From a virus: 24,481 nucleotides of DNA. Under the pieces are notes generated by a model. That model searched no databases, was not told the origin of the DNA, and saw nothing but the letters and a program-made list of their open reading frames with translations. The stretch covers positions 1-24,481 of IMG/VR virus record IMGVR_UViG_3300049432_000211; one strand, given 5' to 3'. Positions 1 to 7,398 of this stretch are shown in pieces; the stretch's first letter is position 1, and every line of letters begins with the position of its first letter. The translations under genes were made by a program, and so were the position numbers.

Positions 1-507
1 GTGGCTCGGGGCAGGCCCTCGACCAAGCGACTCTCTGATGCCGAACGAGAGAAGATCGCAGAAGCGATACGGGACGGCAAACCTCGTAACGTCATCGCGC
101 GCGAGTTCGGACGCGGCGCCGGAACGATCACCAAGATCGCAAGGGATTTCGGTCTCGCGTTCGACCGGTCGGCCACTAAAGATGCAACCGAGGCGCTCAA
201 GGCCGACAACGAGAATGCCTTCGAGAAGGCGAAGCTTCGGCTGCTCGCAGAGTTCGACAAGGCCCTCGACGAGCTGCACAAACCAGCCAAGGCGATCCAC
301 TGGCACCAGGGCGAGATGGTGGAGAAGCAACTCGACGAGCCGACCTTCGTCGACAAGCGCCACATCATGTTCCGGGCCAACGGTGCGATCCAGTACGCGC
401 TGGCGATCGAACACCGGACCCAGGGAGACGACGACACCTCGCAGGCCGCGGTGAACGAGTGGATGCAGTCGATCCGGGCCGAGGCCGAGAAGCGAGCGGC
501 TGAGTGA
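1..507 (+). CDS. Probable small terminase subunit / HTH DNA-binding protein
   Basis: This 168-residue protein opens with a basic arm (MARGRPSTKR) and a helix-turn-helix-like segment at about residues 12-50, in which IAEAIRDGKP and VIAREFG are followed by the recognition-helix candidate GTITKIARDFG. The rest is charged and helical, as expected of an oligomerising stalk. In tailed phages a small HTH protein a few genes upstream of the large terminase is usually the small terminase, which recognises phage DNA and feeds it to the motor. That role is inferred from position and fold only. The window begins exactly at the GTG, so an upstream start cannot be excluded. The gene overlaps the next by four bases (GTGA at 504-507), suggesting translational coupling. 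An unrelated HTH regulator is the main alternative. Confidence 0.6.
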   Translation: MARGRPSTKRLSDAEREKIAEAIRDGKPRNVIAREFGRGAGTITKIARDFGLAFDRSATKDATEALKADNENAFEKAKLRLLAEFDKALDELHKPAKAIHWHQGEMVEKQLDEPTFVDKRHIMFRANGAIQYALAIEHRTQGDDDTSQAAVNEWMQSIRAEAEKRAAE

Positions 508-788
508 AGCTCGAAGAAGGTGACATTTCGAGGAATAAAATTCCCGCGAATGTCACCTCGCTAGGCCCCTGCGTCCGATGCGGCAAGCCCGGCACCGAGA
601 GCTTCGACCTCTGCGCCGATCACAACGCCCTTCGGTCCCTTTGCGATGACTGCGACATCGAGCTCAACGAGCTGGTGCTCCGATGGGTGGGGGATCCCGA
701 CGTCGAGGCGAAGATCGCTGCCTACCGTAAGTTGAAGTCGTCTATCGACTTAAGTGATGGCGCGGAATCGCCTCAAGAAATCAAGTGA
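504..788 (+). CDS. Small zinc-finger protein of unknown function
   Basis: The 94-residue product carries a Cys/His cluster: CVRC near residues 23-26, then a Cys, a His and a CDDC in FDLCADH and LCDDCDIELN. The arrangement suggests one zinc site. The following segment, ELNELVLRWVGD, is helical. Proteins of this look (a zinc knuckle followed by a CD..LN..VLRW stretch) recur in actinobacterial phages, but I know of no function for them. The GTG at 504 overlaps the stop of the previous gene. No other in-frame start exists before the first cysteine pair, so this start is the only workable one. The first 18 codons contain a strong nested inverted repeat (518-558), so translation or the DNA itself may be controlled there. 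Confidence 0.7.
   Translation: MKLEEGDISRNKIPANVTSLGPCVRCGKPGTESFDLCADHNALRSLCDDCDIELNELVLRWVGDPDVEAKIAAYRKLKSSIDLSDGAESPQEIK
518..558. repeat. Nested inverted repeat (hairpin) inside the 5' end of the zinc-finger gene
   Basis: AGGTGACATT (518-527) is matched perfectly by AATGTCACCT (549-558). Inside it a second perfect pair, GGAAT (532-536) and ATTCC (540-544), flanks an AAA loop. Together they make a two-storey hairpin with a small internal loop. The A+T-rich core stands out in GC-rich DNA. It could be an mRNA structure modulating the coupled gene, a protein-binding site or the scar of a small element. No T-run follows, so it is not a standard terminator. Confidence 0.75.
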
Positions 789-1447
789 TGGGCGCCCTCG
801 ACACACTTTCGATTGGTTGTCCGCTGGTGCAGTGGAACGGCGAGAAGGGCCACTGCAACTGGTGTGACAAGGAGCTCACCGGCCGACAACAACGGTGGTG
901 CTCGCCCGAATGCACGAGCGCGTACGGTCGGAACCACTGGTGGGGTGACGCGCGCAAGGCGGCTCTTGAGCGCGATGGATACACCTGCGTCCGATGCGGG
1001 TTCGTTGGATGGGTCGACGTCCCCTGGTCAGTGCTCGAGGTGCGGTGGACCGACGACGAGATCGATCAACGCGGTGCCAACCTTCGGGATTGGGCGGTCG
1101 CTCTAGGGCTGCTGGACCTCACCGGCTTCGAGCGGTTGGGCTGGTACGAGCAGGATCGGGTCTTGAAGATGGCTTACGAGCGTCTCCCGGAGTCGATCCA
1201 CGGACTAGTGCGGATCGAGGGCCTGATGCACATGGGCCGCAAGGCTCCGATGTCGGTGCGTCAACAGGACTCGTGGCGCCGCCGGCATCAGCTCGAGGTC
1301 AACCACATCGTTCCCTGTGAGGGGAAACACTCGATCACCGGATGCTGGCATCACCTCGACGGGCTCGAAACCCTTTGTCGACCGTGTCATCTCGTCGCTG
1401 GCCGAGAGCAACGCGCGGCGAAGAAGCGACAAGGCGTGCTGGCGTGA
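785..1447 (+). CDS. HNH endonuclease-like protein with extra zinc knuckles
   Basis: The 220-residue protein has CNWC (24-27) with C39 and C43, then CVRC (68-71), and a C-terminal HNH-like core: EVNHIVP with H174, a HHLDGLETLC stretch and CRPCH with C198, C201 and H202. In typical HNH nucleases the middle residue is Asn in a D-N-L context. Here that position reads D192-G193-L194, so the central N is replaced. H174 would supply the catalytic His and the Cys pairs the structural zinc. HNH proteins next to terminase genes can assist terminase-dependent DNA cutting during packaging (known for HK97-like phages); free-standing homing is the alternative. GTG at 785 overlaps the previous stop and is followed at once by an in-frame ATG (788), so either may be used. 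Confidence 0.8.
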   Translation: MMGALDTLSIGCPLVQWNGEKGHCNWCDKELTGRQQRWCSPECTSAYGRNHWWGDARKAALERDGYTCVRCGFVGWVDVPWSVLEVRWTDDEIDQRGANLRDWAVALGLLDLTGFERLGWYEQDRVLKMAYERLPESIHGLVRIEGLMHMGRKAPMSVRQQDSWRRRHQLEVNHIVPCEGKHSITGCWHHLDGLETLCRPCHLVAGREQRAAKKRQGVLA

Positions 1448-1842
1448 GTGGTCCGCGCCGGTGCGGCGATCCCGACTGCGAGACGATCTTGTCGCGGTTC
1501 AACTCGACGAGGTTTTGCTCGGTGCACGAACGCAAGCGGATGCCAGCTCCCCGAGGCCGGACGAGCGGTTCGCATTCTTCGCCCTCATCTGAGGCTCCAA
1601 AACCGGAACCGGCCGCCGCTCAAGCATCCGGGCAGAATGAAAATCGGAATAATCCGTCACCCGAAATCGGGGACGGTGACCTCGAGCGACTCGCCGAGGC
1701 GACGTGGATTGAAGCGACCGGCGACGGTGAGCGCGTCCGGCTTGACCTGAAGCTCGGCAACAACGTCATCCTCGCCCGCTGCTACATCTCGAATGTGAAG
1801 GCCAAGGATCTCGCCTTCCTCCTGATCCGAGTGTCCGCGTGA
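1444..1842 (+). CDS. Small zinc-binding protein of unknown function
   Basis: I place the start at the GTG at 1444, which overlaps the HNH gene's stop by four bases, the pattern used by its neighbours. This gives 132 residues. The N-terminus has C7, C12, C25 and H28 (CGDPDC, then RFCSVH), a plausible single zinc site like those in small phage accessory proteins. A low-complexity Ser/Pro/Ala/Asn-rich linker follows. The C-terminal part (about residues 80-132) is a mixed alpha/beta segment starting LERLAEATWIEATGD. The gene ends by overlapping the large terminase start (GTGA at 1839), so it is probably co-translated with the packaging genes. I do not recognise the C-terminal domain and assign no function. 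Confidence 0.7.
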   Translation: MSGPRRCGDPDCETILSRFNSTRFCSVHERKRMPAPRGRTSGSHSSPSSEAPKPEPAAAQASGQNENRNNPSPEIGDGDLERLAEATWIEATGDGERVRLDLKLGNNVILARCYISNVKAKDLAFLLIRVSA

Positions 1843-3170
1843 CCCTCGTCCTCGACCCCAAGAGCTTCACCGACAAGGGCCTCGCATCGTTGATCGGCTC
1901 GACCGCACGAATCAACATCTGGCACGGCTCGGTGCGATCGACGAAGACCATCAATGCCAACTTCCGGTGGCTCGACTACGTCGCCCGGGACGCGCCCGAG
2001 GGCCCATTGCTCTTCGGCGGCAAGACCAAGGACACGATCGTCCGCAACGTCATCGATCCGATGCAGCAGGTCGTGGGACATCGGGCCCTGCGCGTGGTCG
2101 GCAATAACGCCTACCTCTTCGGGCGAAAGATCCACATCATCTCGGGAAACGATGAGGGCTCCGAGAAGCGTGTTCAAGGTCTCACCCTGGCCGGCGCCTA
2201 CCTCGACGAGATCTCCACGCTGCCCGAGGGCTACTTCAAGATGGTGCTGTCGCGGCTCTCGACCCCCGGGTCCAAGCTGTTTGGGACCACCAACCCGGAC
2301 TCGCCGAACCACTGGCTGAAGACGGAGTTCCTCGACAAGGAGGCGGAGCTCAACGCGGTGGCGCGGCCCTTCGGTCAGGTCGGACTTCGTCAATTCCACT
2401 TCAACCTCGACGACAACCCGCACCTCGACCCCGCTTACGTCGCGTCGCTGAAGGCCGAGTACGGCGGGCCCGGAACGTTGTTCTACATGCGCTTCATCGA
2501 CGGCAGGTGGGTGTTGGCCGAGGGGGCGATCTACGACATGTGGCAGGAGTCGCTCCACGTGACCCCGTTCCTCCCGCCTCCCGAAGACGTCGCTCGAGCG
2601 TGGCTCGGCATCGACTACGGGACGTCGAACCCATTCGTCGCGCTACTGCTGCTGCATGTGACCAAGCCCGTCGATCACATCCTGGTCGCGCGCGAGTGGC
2701 GCTGGGATTCGAAGAGACGTAACCGGCAACTGACCGACGCCGAGTATTCCGAGGCCCTCGCCTTGTGGCTTTCGTCGCCCGAGTGCGCGCCCTACGTGCA
2801 GCCGGCCCGGGATCTCCCGTCCGGCAACCTGGAGCGCATCTACGTGGACCCGAGCGCGGCGTCCTTCCAACGACAGCTTCACGTCGATGGTTTCCACGGT
2901 GTGAATGGTGCGAACAACGATGTTTTGGATGGCATCCGCGCGGTGGCATCGCTGCGAGCGCGACGGCTGCTGTTGGTCCACGACTCCTGCGATGGGCTCA
3001 AGGAGGAGATCCCTAGCTACGTGTGGGACCCCAAACAACAAGCGAAGGGACAGGACGCCCCGAACAAGGAGAACGATCACGGGCCGGATGCCGAGCGTTA
3101 CGGCATCGCATCGGCGAGGACGATCTGGCGCCACTGGTTGGAGCAGGGAGAGTCCGCCCAGACCGGATAG
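1839..3170 (+). CDS. terL: Terminase large subunit (packaging ATPase-nuclease)
   Basis: This 443-residue protein is the DNA-packaging motor. It has a PBSX/Terminase_6-type Walker A, GSVRSTKT (30-37), a Walker B at LAGAYLDE with D123 and E124, and a coupling motif TTNP (150-153). The C-terminal RNase H-like nuclease is marked by GIDYG (D259), YVDPSA (D337) and DHGPDAERY (D413, D417), the acidic residues expected to bind metal. Length is normal for the family. The protein docks on the portal and cuts concatemers. The GTG start overlaps the preceding stop. Its stop codon TAG (3168-3170) lies inside the first copy of the 13-base repeat CCGGATAGACGCG, so the end of this gene overlaps a likely promoter for the following genes. 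Confidence 0.97.
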   Translation: MTLVLDPKSFTDKGLASLIGSTARINIWHGSVRSTKTINANFRWLDYVARDAPEGPLLFGGKTKDTIVRNVIDPMQQVVGHRALRVVGNNAYLFGRKIHIISGNDEGSEKRVQGLTLAGAYLDEISTLPEGYFKMVLSRLSTPGSKLFGTTNPDSPNHWLKTEFLDKEAELNAVARPFGQVGLRQFHFNLDDNPHLDPAYVASLKAEYGGPGTLFYMRFIDGRWVLAEGAIYDMWQESLHVTPFLPPPEDVARAWLGIDYGTSNPFVALLLLHVTKPVDHILVAREWRWDSKRRNRQLTDAEYSEALALWLSSPECAPYVQPARDLPSGNLERIYVDPSAASFQRQLHVDGFHGVNGANNDVLDGIRAVASLRARRLLLVHDSCDGLKEEIPSYVWDPKQQAKGQDAPNKENDHGPDAERYGIASARTIWRHWLEQGESAQTG

Positions 3171-3208
3171 ACGCGCTCCGCCCGTCCCCGCCCTTCATCC
3201 TGCGCGAC
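3163..3208 (+). promoter_or_regulatory. 13-base repeat motif copy 1 with -10-like box; candidate leaderless promoter
   Basis: CCGGATAGACGCG lies at 3163-3175 and overlaps the terL stop codon. Exactly 20 bases later is CATCCT (3196-3201), matching NANNNT, and predicted +1 falls at about 3208, one base before the ATG at 3209. No Shine-Dalgarno sequence precedes that ATG. Copies 1 and 4 share 16 bases (CCGGATAGACGCGCTC). Promoter function is inferred from the four-copy alignment. Confidence 0.6.
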
Positions 3209-3373
3209 ATGACCGAACGCCGCCGCGAGGCAACGATCGACGAGCTCGTGACGTTGCTGGCCGACGAGAGTGAGTACCCCGAGGACACCGTCAAGGACAT
3301 CCTCGACTCCATCGATGATCTCGGTGGCCGCGTTGTGGATGTCACTGTAGTCGAGCCGGAAGAGGCCGACTGA
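3209..3373 (+). CDS. Small acidic protein, unknown
   Basis: A 54-residue acidic product (starting MTERRREATIDELV, ending VVEPEEAD), predicted to be mostly helical, with a short beta-like stretch GGRVVDVTVV near the end. I chose the ATG at 3209 because it lies 33 bases after the first 13-base repeat, the same spacing seen at the other repeat copies; the longer upstream open frame overlaps terL and is a shadow. There is no Shine-Dalgarno sequence, consistent with a leaderless message. Its stop overlaps the next ATG by one base. Function is unknown. Confidence 0.65.
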   Translation: MTERRREATIDELVTLLADESEYPEDTVKDILDSIDDLGGRVVDVTVVEPEEAD

Positions 3374-3834
3374 TGCAGCCGGTCCCGATCCCTTCGCGCA
3401 TGTCCATCCAAGGTGCGAAGAAGAAGACGATCAAGGGTGGCAACACGGGAGCGAGCGACGTCGAGGCTTACGTGGGCGTCAACGATTTCACCAACGACAA
3501 GGGCGAGAAGATCGGGGAGCTTCCGTTCTTCGCCATGTTGATCGAGGTCGATGAGATCGATATGCGCCACCTCCACCTCGACAACCACTTCTGGATGATC
3601 CAGTACGGGCCGCGCCTGCACCCGTTCGCGTTCGATCCCGCCTTCATCTCGCCGGTGCTCGAAGGTATGGACCCCGTCATTAAGGGCCTTCAGGAGATCG
3701 GCGACCTGCTCGCGAAGGCATTCCATGAAGCCGGCCAACCGGAGGTCAACGACTCTGCTCTGCGTGCTCGGCTCTCGGAAATCGAGGCGCTCACCCGCAA
3801 GCTGCAGCTCCTATCAGGAGGGATAGCACGATGA
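3373..3834 (+). CDS. Unknown phage protein with C-terminal coiled-coil segment
   Basis: A 153-residue protein of unknown function. The first 35 residues are basic and polar (GAKKKTIKGG). The middle has alternating hydrophobic strands (ELPFFAMLIEVDEID, then NHFWMIQYGPRLHPF). The last 45 residues form an amphipathic helix with heptad-like spacing (ALRARLSEIEALTRKLQLL). There are no cysteines and no transmembrane segment. It sits between the terminase and portal genes and is coupled to the next gene through an ATGATG junction. A structural or packaging accessory role is possible from position only. Confidence 0.65.
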   Translation: MQPVPIPSRMSIQGAKKKTIKGGNTGASDVEAYVGVNDFTNDKGEKIGELPFFAMLIEVDEIDMRHLHLDNHFWMIQYGPRLHPFAFDPAFISPVLEGMDPVIKGLQEIGDLLAKAFHEAGQPEVNDSALRARLSEIEALTRKLQLLSGGIAR

Positions 3835-4040
3835 TGGACGTCTGGGAACCGGGGAAGTACCGCATTACGGTCGGCTCGGGTGGAGATGAGCCGAACAAAG
3901 TCGACGTAGACGTGGACACGTTCCGTTATGGCGGTCGCGACGGCAACGAGCTCCAGGCCGTGAAGGACAACAAGGTCGTTGCGAGCTGGCGCTGGTGGGA
4001 TTCGATCGAGCTGATCAAGAGCGCTAAGAACGACGACTGA
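3831..4040 (+). CDS. Small unknown protein upstream of the portal
   Basis: A 69-residue product beginning MMDVWEPGKYRITVGSGG. Its pattern suggests a short beta-rich fold: YRITVGS, KVDVDVDTFRYGG and ELQAVKDNKVVASWRWW. Two adjacent ATGs (3831 and 3834) are possible; the first overlaps the previous stop and lies eight bases after a strong Shine-Dalgarno sequence (AGGAGGG at 3816-3822), so I prefer it. The portal gene begins three bases after its stop. I do not recognise the family. Confidence 0.65.
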   Translation: MMDVWEPGKYRITVGSGGDEPNKVDVDVDTFRYGGRDGNELQAVKDNKVVASWRWWDSIELIKSAKNDD

Positions 4041-4043
4041 CCC

Positions 4044-5627
4044 GTGCCCCTCCCCGAAAGCAACACCCCGTGGCCCCTTCCGGGGACCGACGAGAAGATC
4101 CTGGAGGAGATGCGCGAGCACGCGGCTTGGTACGCGGGCGACCCGAAGGGACTGAAGGACTTCTACGGCGGGGTGCGCAACGGTCTCTCGCCGAGTCAGC
4201 AGGTACGTGGGCGCGCAGCCGGGCACCGCGGCCGCTGGTGGTGGAGCCGTCGAGGCTCCGACGAGGCGAGTCAATCCGAAAAGGTGCAGCTTCACGTTCC
4301 CATCGCCGGCGACATCGCGACTACGTCGGCAGACCTGCTCTTCGCCGAAGCTCCGCAGATCGAGATCCCCGAAGCACATGGGGACACTGGTGCGGACGAG
4401 CCCGCCGGCGGAGATAACGCCACCAACAGCGCAGCCAAGGTTGCCCAGGGTCGCCTCGAGGAGATCATCGAGGAAGCCGGGGTCCACAACACATTCCTAG
4501 AGATGGCGGAGGTTGCGGCCGGCATCGGTGGTGCCTACCTGCGACCGGTCTGGGATGTCGACATCGCCGATCACCCGTTGTTGACCGTCGTACAAGCCGA
4601 CGATGCGACACCCGAGTTCCGTTACGGGGTGCTCAACGCGGTGACCTTCCATCGCATCCTGCTTCGTGACGGCCGTCGGGTTCTCCGCCACCTCGAGCGT
4701 TACGAGATGGGCGTCATCTTCCACGGCCTGTACGAAGGCACGGAGACGAGCCTCGGGAACGTCATCCCACTGACCGAGCACCCGGAGACGAAAGGTCTTG
4801 CCGGCGTCGTCGCGGAGGGCAACGCGATCCAGCTTGACGGATTCGCCGGTCTGTTCGTGCGCTATATCCCCAACATGCTGCCCAACCGGAAACACCGCAA
4901 GGCTTACCAGGGACGCTCCGACTTGCAGGGGATCGAGGGCCTCATGGATGCACTCGACGAGACCTACAGCTCGTGGATGCGCGACATCCGGGTCGGGCAG
5001 GCTCGAGTGATCGTGTCGCAGCAATACCTCACGGGTCCTCGCAAGGCTGGTGAGGGAGCCACGTTCAACGTTGACAAGGAGATCTACACCGCGCTCGACT
5101 TCGACCCCACCGACAAGACACCGGGCATCACGCCGATCGAGTTCGAATTGCGGGCCGAGCAGCACGCCGCGACCGCGTTGAACCTCTTGGAGCGTGCGGT
5201 ATCGAACGCCGGCTATTCGGCTCAGTCGTTCGGGCTCAAGGGTGATGGGAGTGCGGTCACCGCGACCGAGATCCGAGCGCGTGAACGGAAGTCGTTCTCC
5301 ACCAAGGCGAAGAAGGAGCGCTACATCAAGGGCCCGCTGGCCGAGATCTTGGAGATCATGCTCTTCATCGACAAGGCCGTCTTCGGCGGCAAGCACGAGG
5401 TGCTTCGTCCGCGCGTGGGCATCTCCGACTCGATCGCGGAGACGCAGCGTGAGCTCGCCGAGTCAGCCCAGATGCTGATGTCGGCCCAGGCCGCATCGAT
5501 CAAGACCCGCGTGCAGATGGTCCATCCCGACTGGTCTGACGAGGAAGTGAACCAAGAGGTCGAGCTCATCAAGGCCGAAGAGGCCGCGTCGGTCCCGTCG
5601 TTCAACCTCCCAGGTGAAGAGGGCTAG
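4044..5627 (+). CDS. Portal protein, SPP1 gp6-like
   Basis: This 527-residue protein follows the terminase and has the length and layout of the SPP1 gp6-like portal family common in actinobacterial siphophages. The N-terminal segment (AWYAGDPKGLKDFYGG) is typical of that group. The middle contains the conserved-looking QGRSDLQGIEGLMDALDETYSSWMRD stretch in two parts around residues 290-320, and the C-terminal half has the long helix AATALNLLERAVSNAGYS and a KGDGSAVTATEIRARE segment that resembles the family's stem and crown region. Twelve copies would form the ring through which DNA enters the head. The GTG start lies just three bases after the previous stop without a clear Shine-Dalgarno sequence, so reinitiation is likely. 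Its stop is followed two bases later by motif copy 2. Confidence 0.92.
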   Translation: MPLPESNTPWPLPGTDEKILEEMREHAAWYAGDPKGLKDFYGGVRNGLSPSQQVRGRAAGHRGRWWWSRRGSDEASQSEKVQLHVPIAGDIATTSADLLFAEAPQIEIPEAHGDTGADEPAGGDNATNSAAKVAQGRLEEIIEEAGVHNTFLEMAEVAAGIGGAYLRPVWDVDIADHPLLTVVQADDATPEFRYGVLNAVTFHRILLRDGRRVLRHLERYEMGVIFHGLYEGTETSLGNVIPLTEHPETKGLAGVVAEGNAIQLDGFAGLFVRYIPNMLPNRKHRKAYQGRSDLQGIEGLMDALDETYSSWMRDIRVGQARVIVSQQYLTGPRKAGEGATFNVDKEIYTALDFDPTDKTPGITPIEFELRAEQHAATALNLLERAVSNAGYSAQSFGLKGDGSAVTATEIRARERKSFSTKAKKERYIKGPLAEILEIMLFIDKAVFGGKHEVLRPRVGISDSIAETQRELAESAQMLMSAQAASIKTRVQMVHPDWSDEEVNQEVELIKAEEAASVPSFNLPGEEG

Positions 5628-5629
5628 AA

Positions 5630-5674
5630 CCGGATAGACGCGGTGAGCTTCAAGCGTCATCGCACCATGCGTTC
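5630..5674 (+). promoter_or_regulatory. 13-base repeat motif copy 2 with -10-like box; candidate leaderless promoter
   Basis: CCGGATAGACGCG at 5630-5642 lies just after the portal stop. CACCAT (5663-5668) begins 20 bases after the motif ends, and predicted +1 coincides with the G of the GTG start at 5675. No Shine-Dalgarno sequence is present. Copies 2 and 3 share 17 bases (GAACCGGATAGACGCGG). Confidence 0.65.
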
Positions 5675-6589
5675 GTGACCACCAAGCTCGTTTTCAACAA
5701 GCTGATCGCGCCGAGCGGGAACTCTCCGCTCAAGGGCACCGCGGTGATCTACATCGCGAACGAGGCTTGGCTTACCGGTGAGTCGACATCCCTGCGCCAC
5801 GTCACACGGGCCTCGACCGATTCGACCGGCAAGTGGCAGGTGAGCCTGCGACCTAACTCGGAGATCACGCCAGAAGGCACCGTCTACGTCGTCGAAGAGA
5901 CCGTCCTTGGGAAGACCGAGACCTATGCGTTCATCGTGCCGGCCGCAGGTGCAGGCCCCCACTGGTTGTTCGACATCCTCACGGATCCACCGGGTGCGCT
6001 GACACCTTCGGCTCTCGCAGCAGAGACCGCGGCCCGTATCGAAGCGGACACCGACGAGGCCACCACGCGAGAGGAAGCCGATGACGTCCTCGCGGCTGCG
6101 CTGGTAGCCGAGACCGACGCCCGAACCGGCGCTGACGCCGATCTCGCCGGTGCCATCACTGAAGCCGAGACCGACGCGAACGCCTATACCGATTCTCGGG
6201 TCGTCAAGGCTGTCATCGACGCCCTGGGAATCGACGCAGCCACCCTTGAGGGGCTGACCGTCGTACAGCTCACCGCTGCAATTACGGCAGCGATCGTGGA
6301 CGCGTCCCCCGCAACCCTGGACACCTTGAACGAGCTGGCGGCTGCGCTGGGAGACGATGCCAACTTCGCCGCCACGATCACCGCGGCCCTCGCGGGGAAG
6401 CAAGCCTTATCGGACGCAGGCATCGGTGGCATCTTCGATTCAGCCGATCCGGTGGGCATCACCTACGAAACCAACTGGGGCATCGACGGCGACGGCAACC
6501 CCTACTACGACGAAGACGGTGCCGCTCCAGGCGAAGACGCCATCTTGTTCATCGACAACTCGGGCGCGTTCGCGCTCGCACAGCCCTAG
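5675..6589 (+). CDS. Tail-fibre/adhesin-like protein
   Basis: This 304-residue protein has three parts. Residues 1-105 form a beta-rich domain (FNKLIAPSGNSPLKGTAVIY, TDSTGKWQVSLRPNSEITPEG) like the N-terminal domains of actinophage minor tail and fibre proteins. Residues about 112-175 are an Ala/Glu/Asp-rich coiled coil suited to trimerisation. Residues 205-250 include ASPATLDTLNELAAALGDD, a segment typical of phage tail-fibre shafts. The C-terminus is short and acidic. A receptor-binding or fibre role is therefore likely, although the gene sits between the portal and minor head protein rather than after the tape measure. A head-decorating fibre is the alternative. The GTG start lacks a Shine-Dalgarno sequence and is predicted to be the first base of a leaderless transcript. 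Confidence 0.75.
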   Translation: MTTKLVFNKLIAPSGNSPLKGTAVIYIANEAWLTGESTSLRHVTRASTDSTGKWQVSLRPNSEITPEGTVYVVEETVLGKTETYAFIVPAAGAGPHWLFDILTDPPGALTPSALAAETAARIEADTDEATTREEADDVLAAALVAETDARTGADADLAGAITEAETDANAYTDSRVVKAVIDALGIDAATLEGLTVVQLTAAITAAIVDASPATLDTLNELAAALGDDANFAATITAALAGKQALSDAGIGGIFDSADPVGITYETNWGIDGDGNPYYDEDGAAPGEDAILFIDNSGAFALAQP

Positions 6590-6598
6590 GAGGCGAAC

Positions 6599-7225
6599 GT
6601 GGTCAAGAAGCTCCTGGCAACACCCGAAGACATCGCAGCGGCCCTACCCGATGGAACCGCCCCAGGTGACGTGCCTATCTGGGACGGGGATTCGTATTTA
6701 CCGGGCGCTCCTGCGGGTGGAGCTTTGCCGGGGTTCTCTGTCTGCGTGGCTGCCAACGCTGCCTTCACTGGCGTCGCCTACATAGACCCCATATCTTTCC
6801 CGACGGTCCTAGAGGACACCGATGGGTTCGTGACCAACGCCACGGACTTCACCGTCCCGGCTGGTCTGGGCGGGCTCTACGAGCTCAACGTGAATATCCG
6901 GGTAGAGATCGGCGCTCCCGCAGAGTTGTTGATCATCAACGCCTTCCCAGAGGTCTATAACGACGGCTACGCCTTGGATTTCTTAGGCATCGAACAGTTC
7001 CCGCAGGTTCCTAGCCTGGTTGGTCACCGGATATTCAGCTTCGCCCGCCGAGCGGTACTTGATGACGGGGACGTGCTCCACGTTGGCCTCTTCTGCCAAG
7101 CAAGAGACGCAGCGGGCAACAATGAGGACGCCGCTTTCAACGCCCTGGTCAAGTACGTCCGCTACCTCCCAGACGACATCTACGCATCCAGCTTCGTCGC
7201 GACCCGGATAGGAGACGCCCCATGA
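6599..7225 (+). CDS. C1q-like beta-sandwich protein, probable fibre tip or partner
   Basis: The 208-residue product begins MVKKLLATPEDIAAALPDG, a short connector like those joining fibre subunits. Residues about 45-205 follow the pattern of a C1q/TNF-like jelly roll: FSVCVAANAAFTG, ISFPTVLEDTDGFVTN, FTVPAGLGGLYELNVNIRVE, and late strands around DDGDVLHVGLFCQ. Such domains occur as trimeric receptor-binding tips in phage fibres. The start is a GTG with an excellent Shine-Dalgarno sequence, AGGAGG (6588-6593), which overlaps the stop codon of the fibre gene just upstream, so the two are translated together. The assignment rests on pattern recognition only. Confidence 0.65.
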   Translation: MVKKLLATPEDIAAALPDGTAPGDVPIWDGDSYLPGAPAGGALPGFSVCVAANAAFTGVAYIDPISFPTVLEDTDGFVTNATDFTVPAGLGGLYELNVNIRVEIGAPAELLIINAFPEVYNDGYALDFLGIEQFPQVPSLVGHRIFSFARRAVLDDGDVLHVGLFCQARDAAGNNEDAAFNALVKYVRYLPDDIYASSFVATRIGDAP

Positions 7226-7347
7226 CCTACGTAGCTACCAACATGACGCCCGGTTACGAAGCAGGCCAGAAGGTGGACGTGAGCGGCTGGCCTGAAAAGA
7301 AGATCGCTGCCTACCTCCGAACGGGCCGTCTCGAAGAGAAGAAGTGA
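7222..7347 (+). CDS. Small basic protein, unknown
   Basis: A 41-residue ORF: MTYVATNMTPGYEAGQKVDV, then a helical KKIAAYLRTGRLEEKK tail. The ATG overlaps the previous stop (ATGA) and GGAG (7211-7214) gives a Shine-Dalgarno sequence. The GC-biased third codon positions support translation. It resembles the small 'hydrophilic turn plus helix' proteins found in many phage head or tail modules, but no function can be assigned. Confidence 0.5.
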   Translation: MTYVATNMTPGYEAGQKVDVSGWPEKKIAAYLRTGRLEEKK

Positions 7348-7397
7348 CCACGACCGACAAGATGGATTACAGCGCGGTCGCTGAATTGGAGGCTTGA
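7344..7397 (+). CDS. Possible 17-residue leader or remnant ORF
   Basis: A GTG overlapping the previous stop (GTGA) opens a 17-codon frame, MTTTDKMDYSAVAELEA. It ends one base before the ATG of the next gene. Its first nine residues match six of nine in the ORF at 7818 (MTTAPRMDY). It may be a coupling leader or the truncated 5' end of a gene interrupted by the insertion of the gene at 7399-7821. Confidence 0.3.
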   Translation: MTTTDKMDYSAVAELEA

Positions 7398-7398
7398 G

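Noticed and set aside
752-791. Direct repeat AAGTGATGG at 752 and 783
   Set aside because: It is only nine bases and lies in coding sequence next to a start; too short to support a function.
1782-2558. Long open frame on the minus strand opposite the large terminase
   Set aside because: It is a shadow created by GC-rich codon usage; terL on the + strand has full catalytic motifs and the antisense product looks like no protein.
7204-7221. CCGGATAG followed by GAGACGCC, resembling the 13-base motif
   Set aside because: It has an internal insertion, lies only 18 bases before the ATG, and its GGAG works as a Shine-Dalgarno sequence. It also lies inside the C1q-like coding sequence. Spacing does not match the four true copies.
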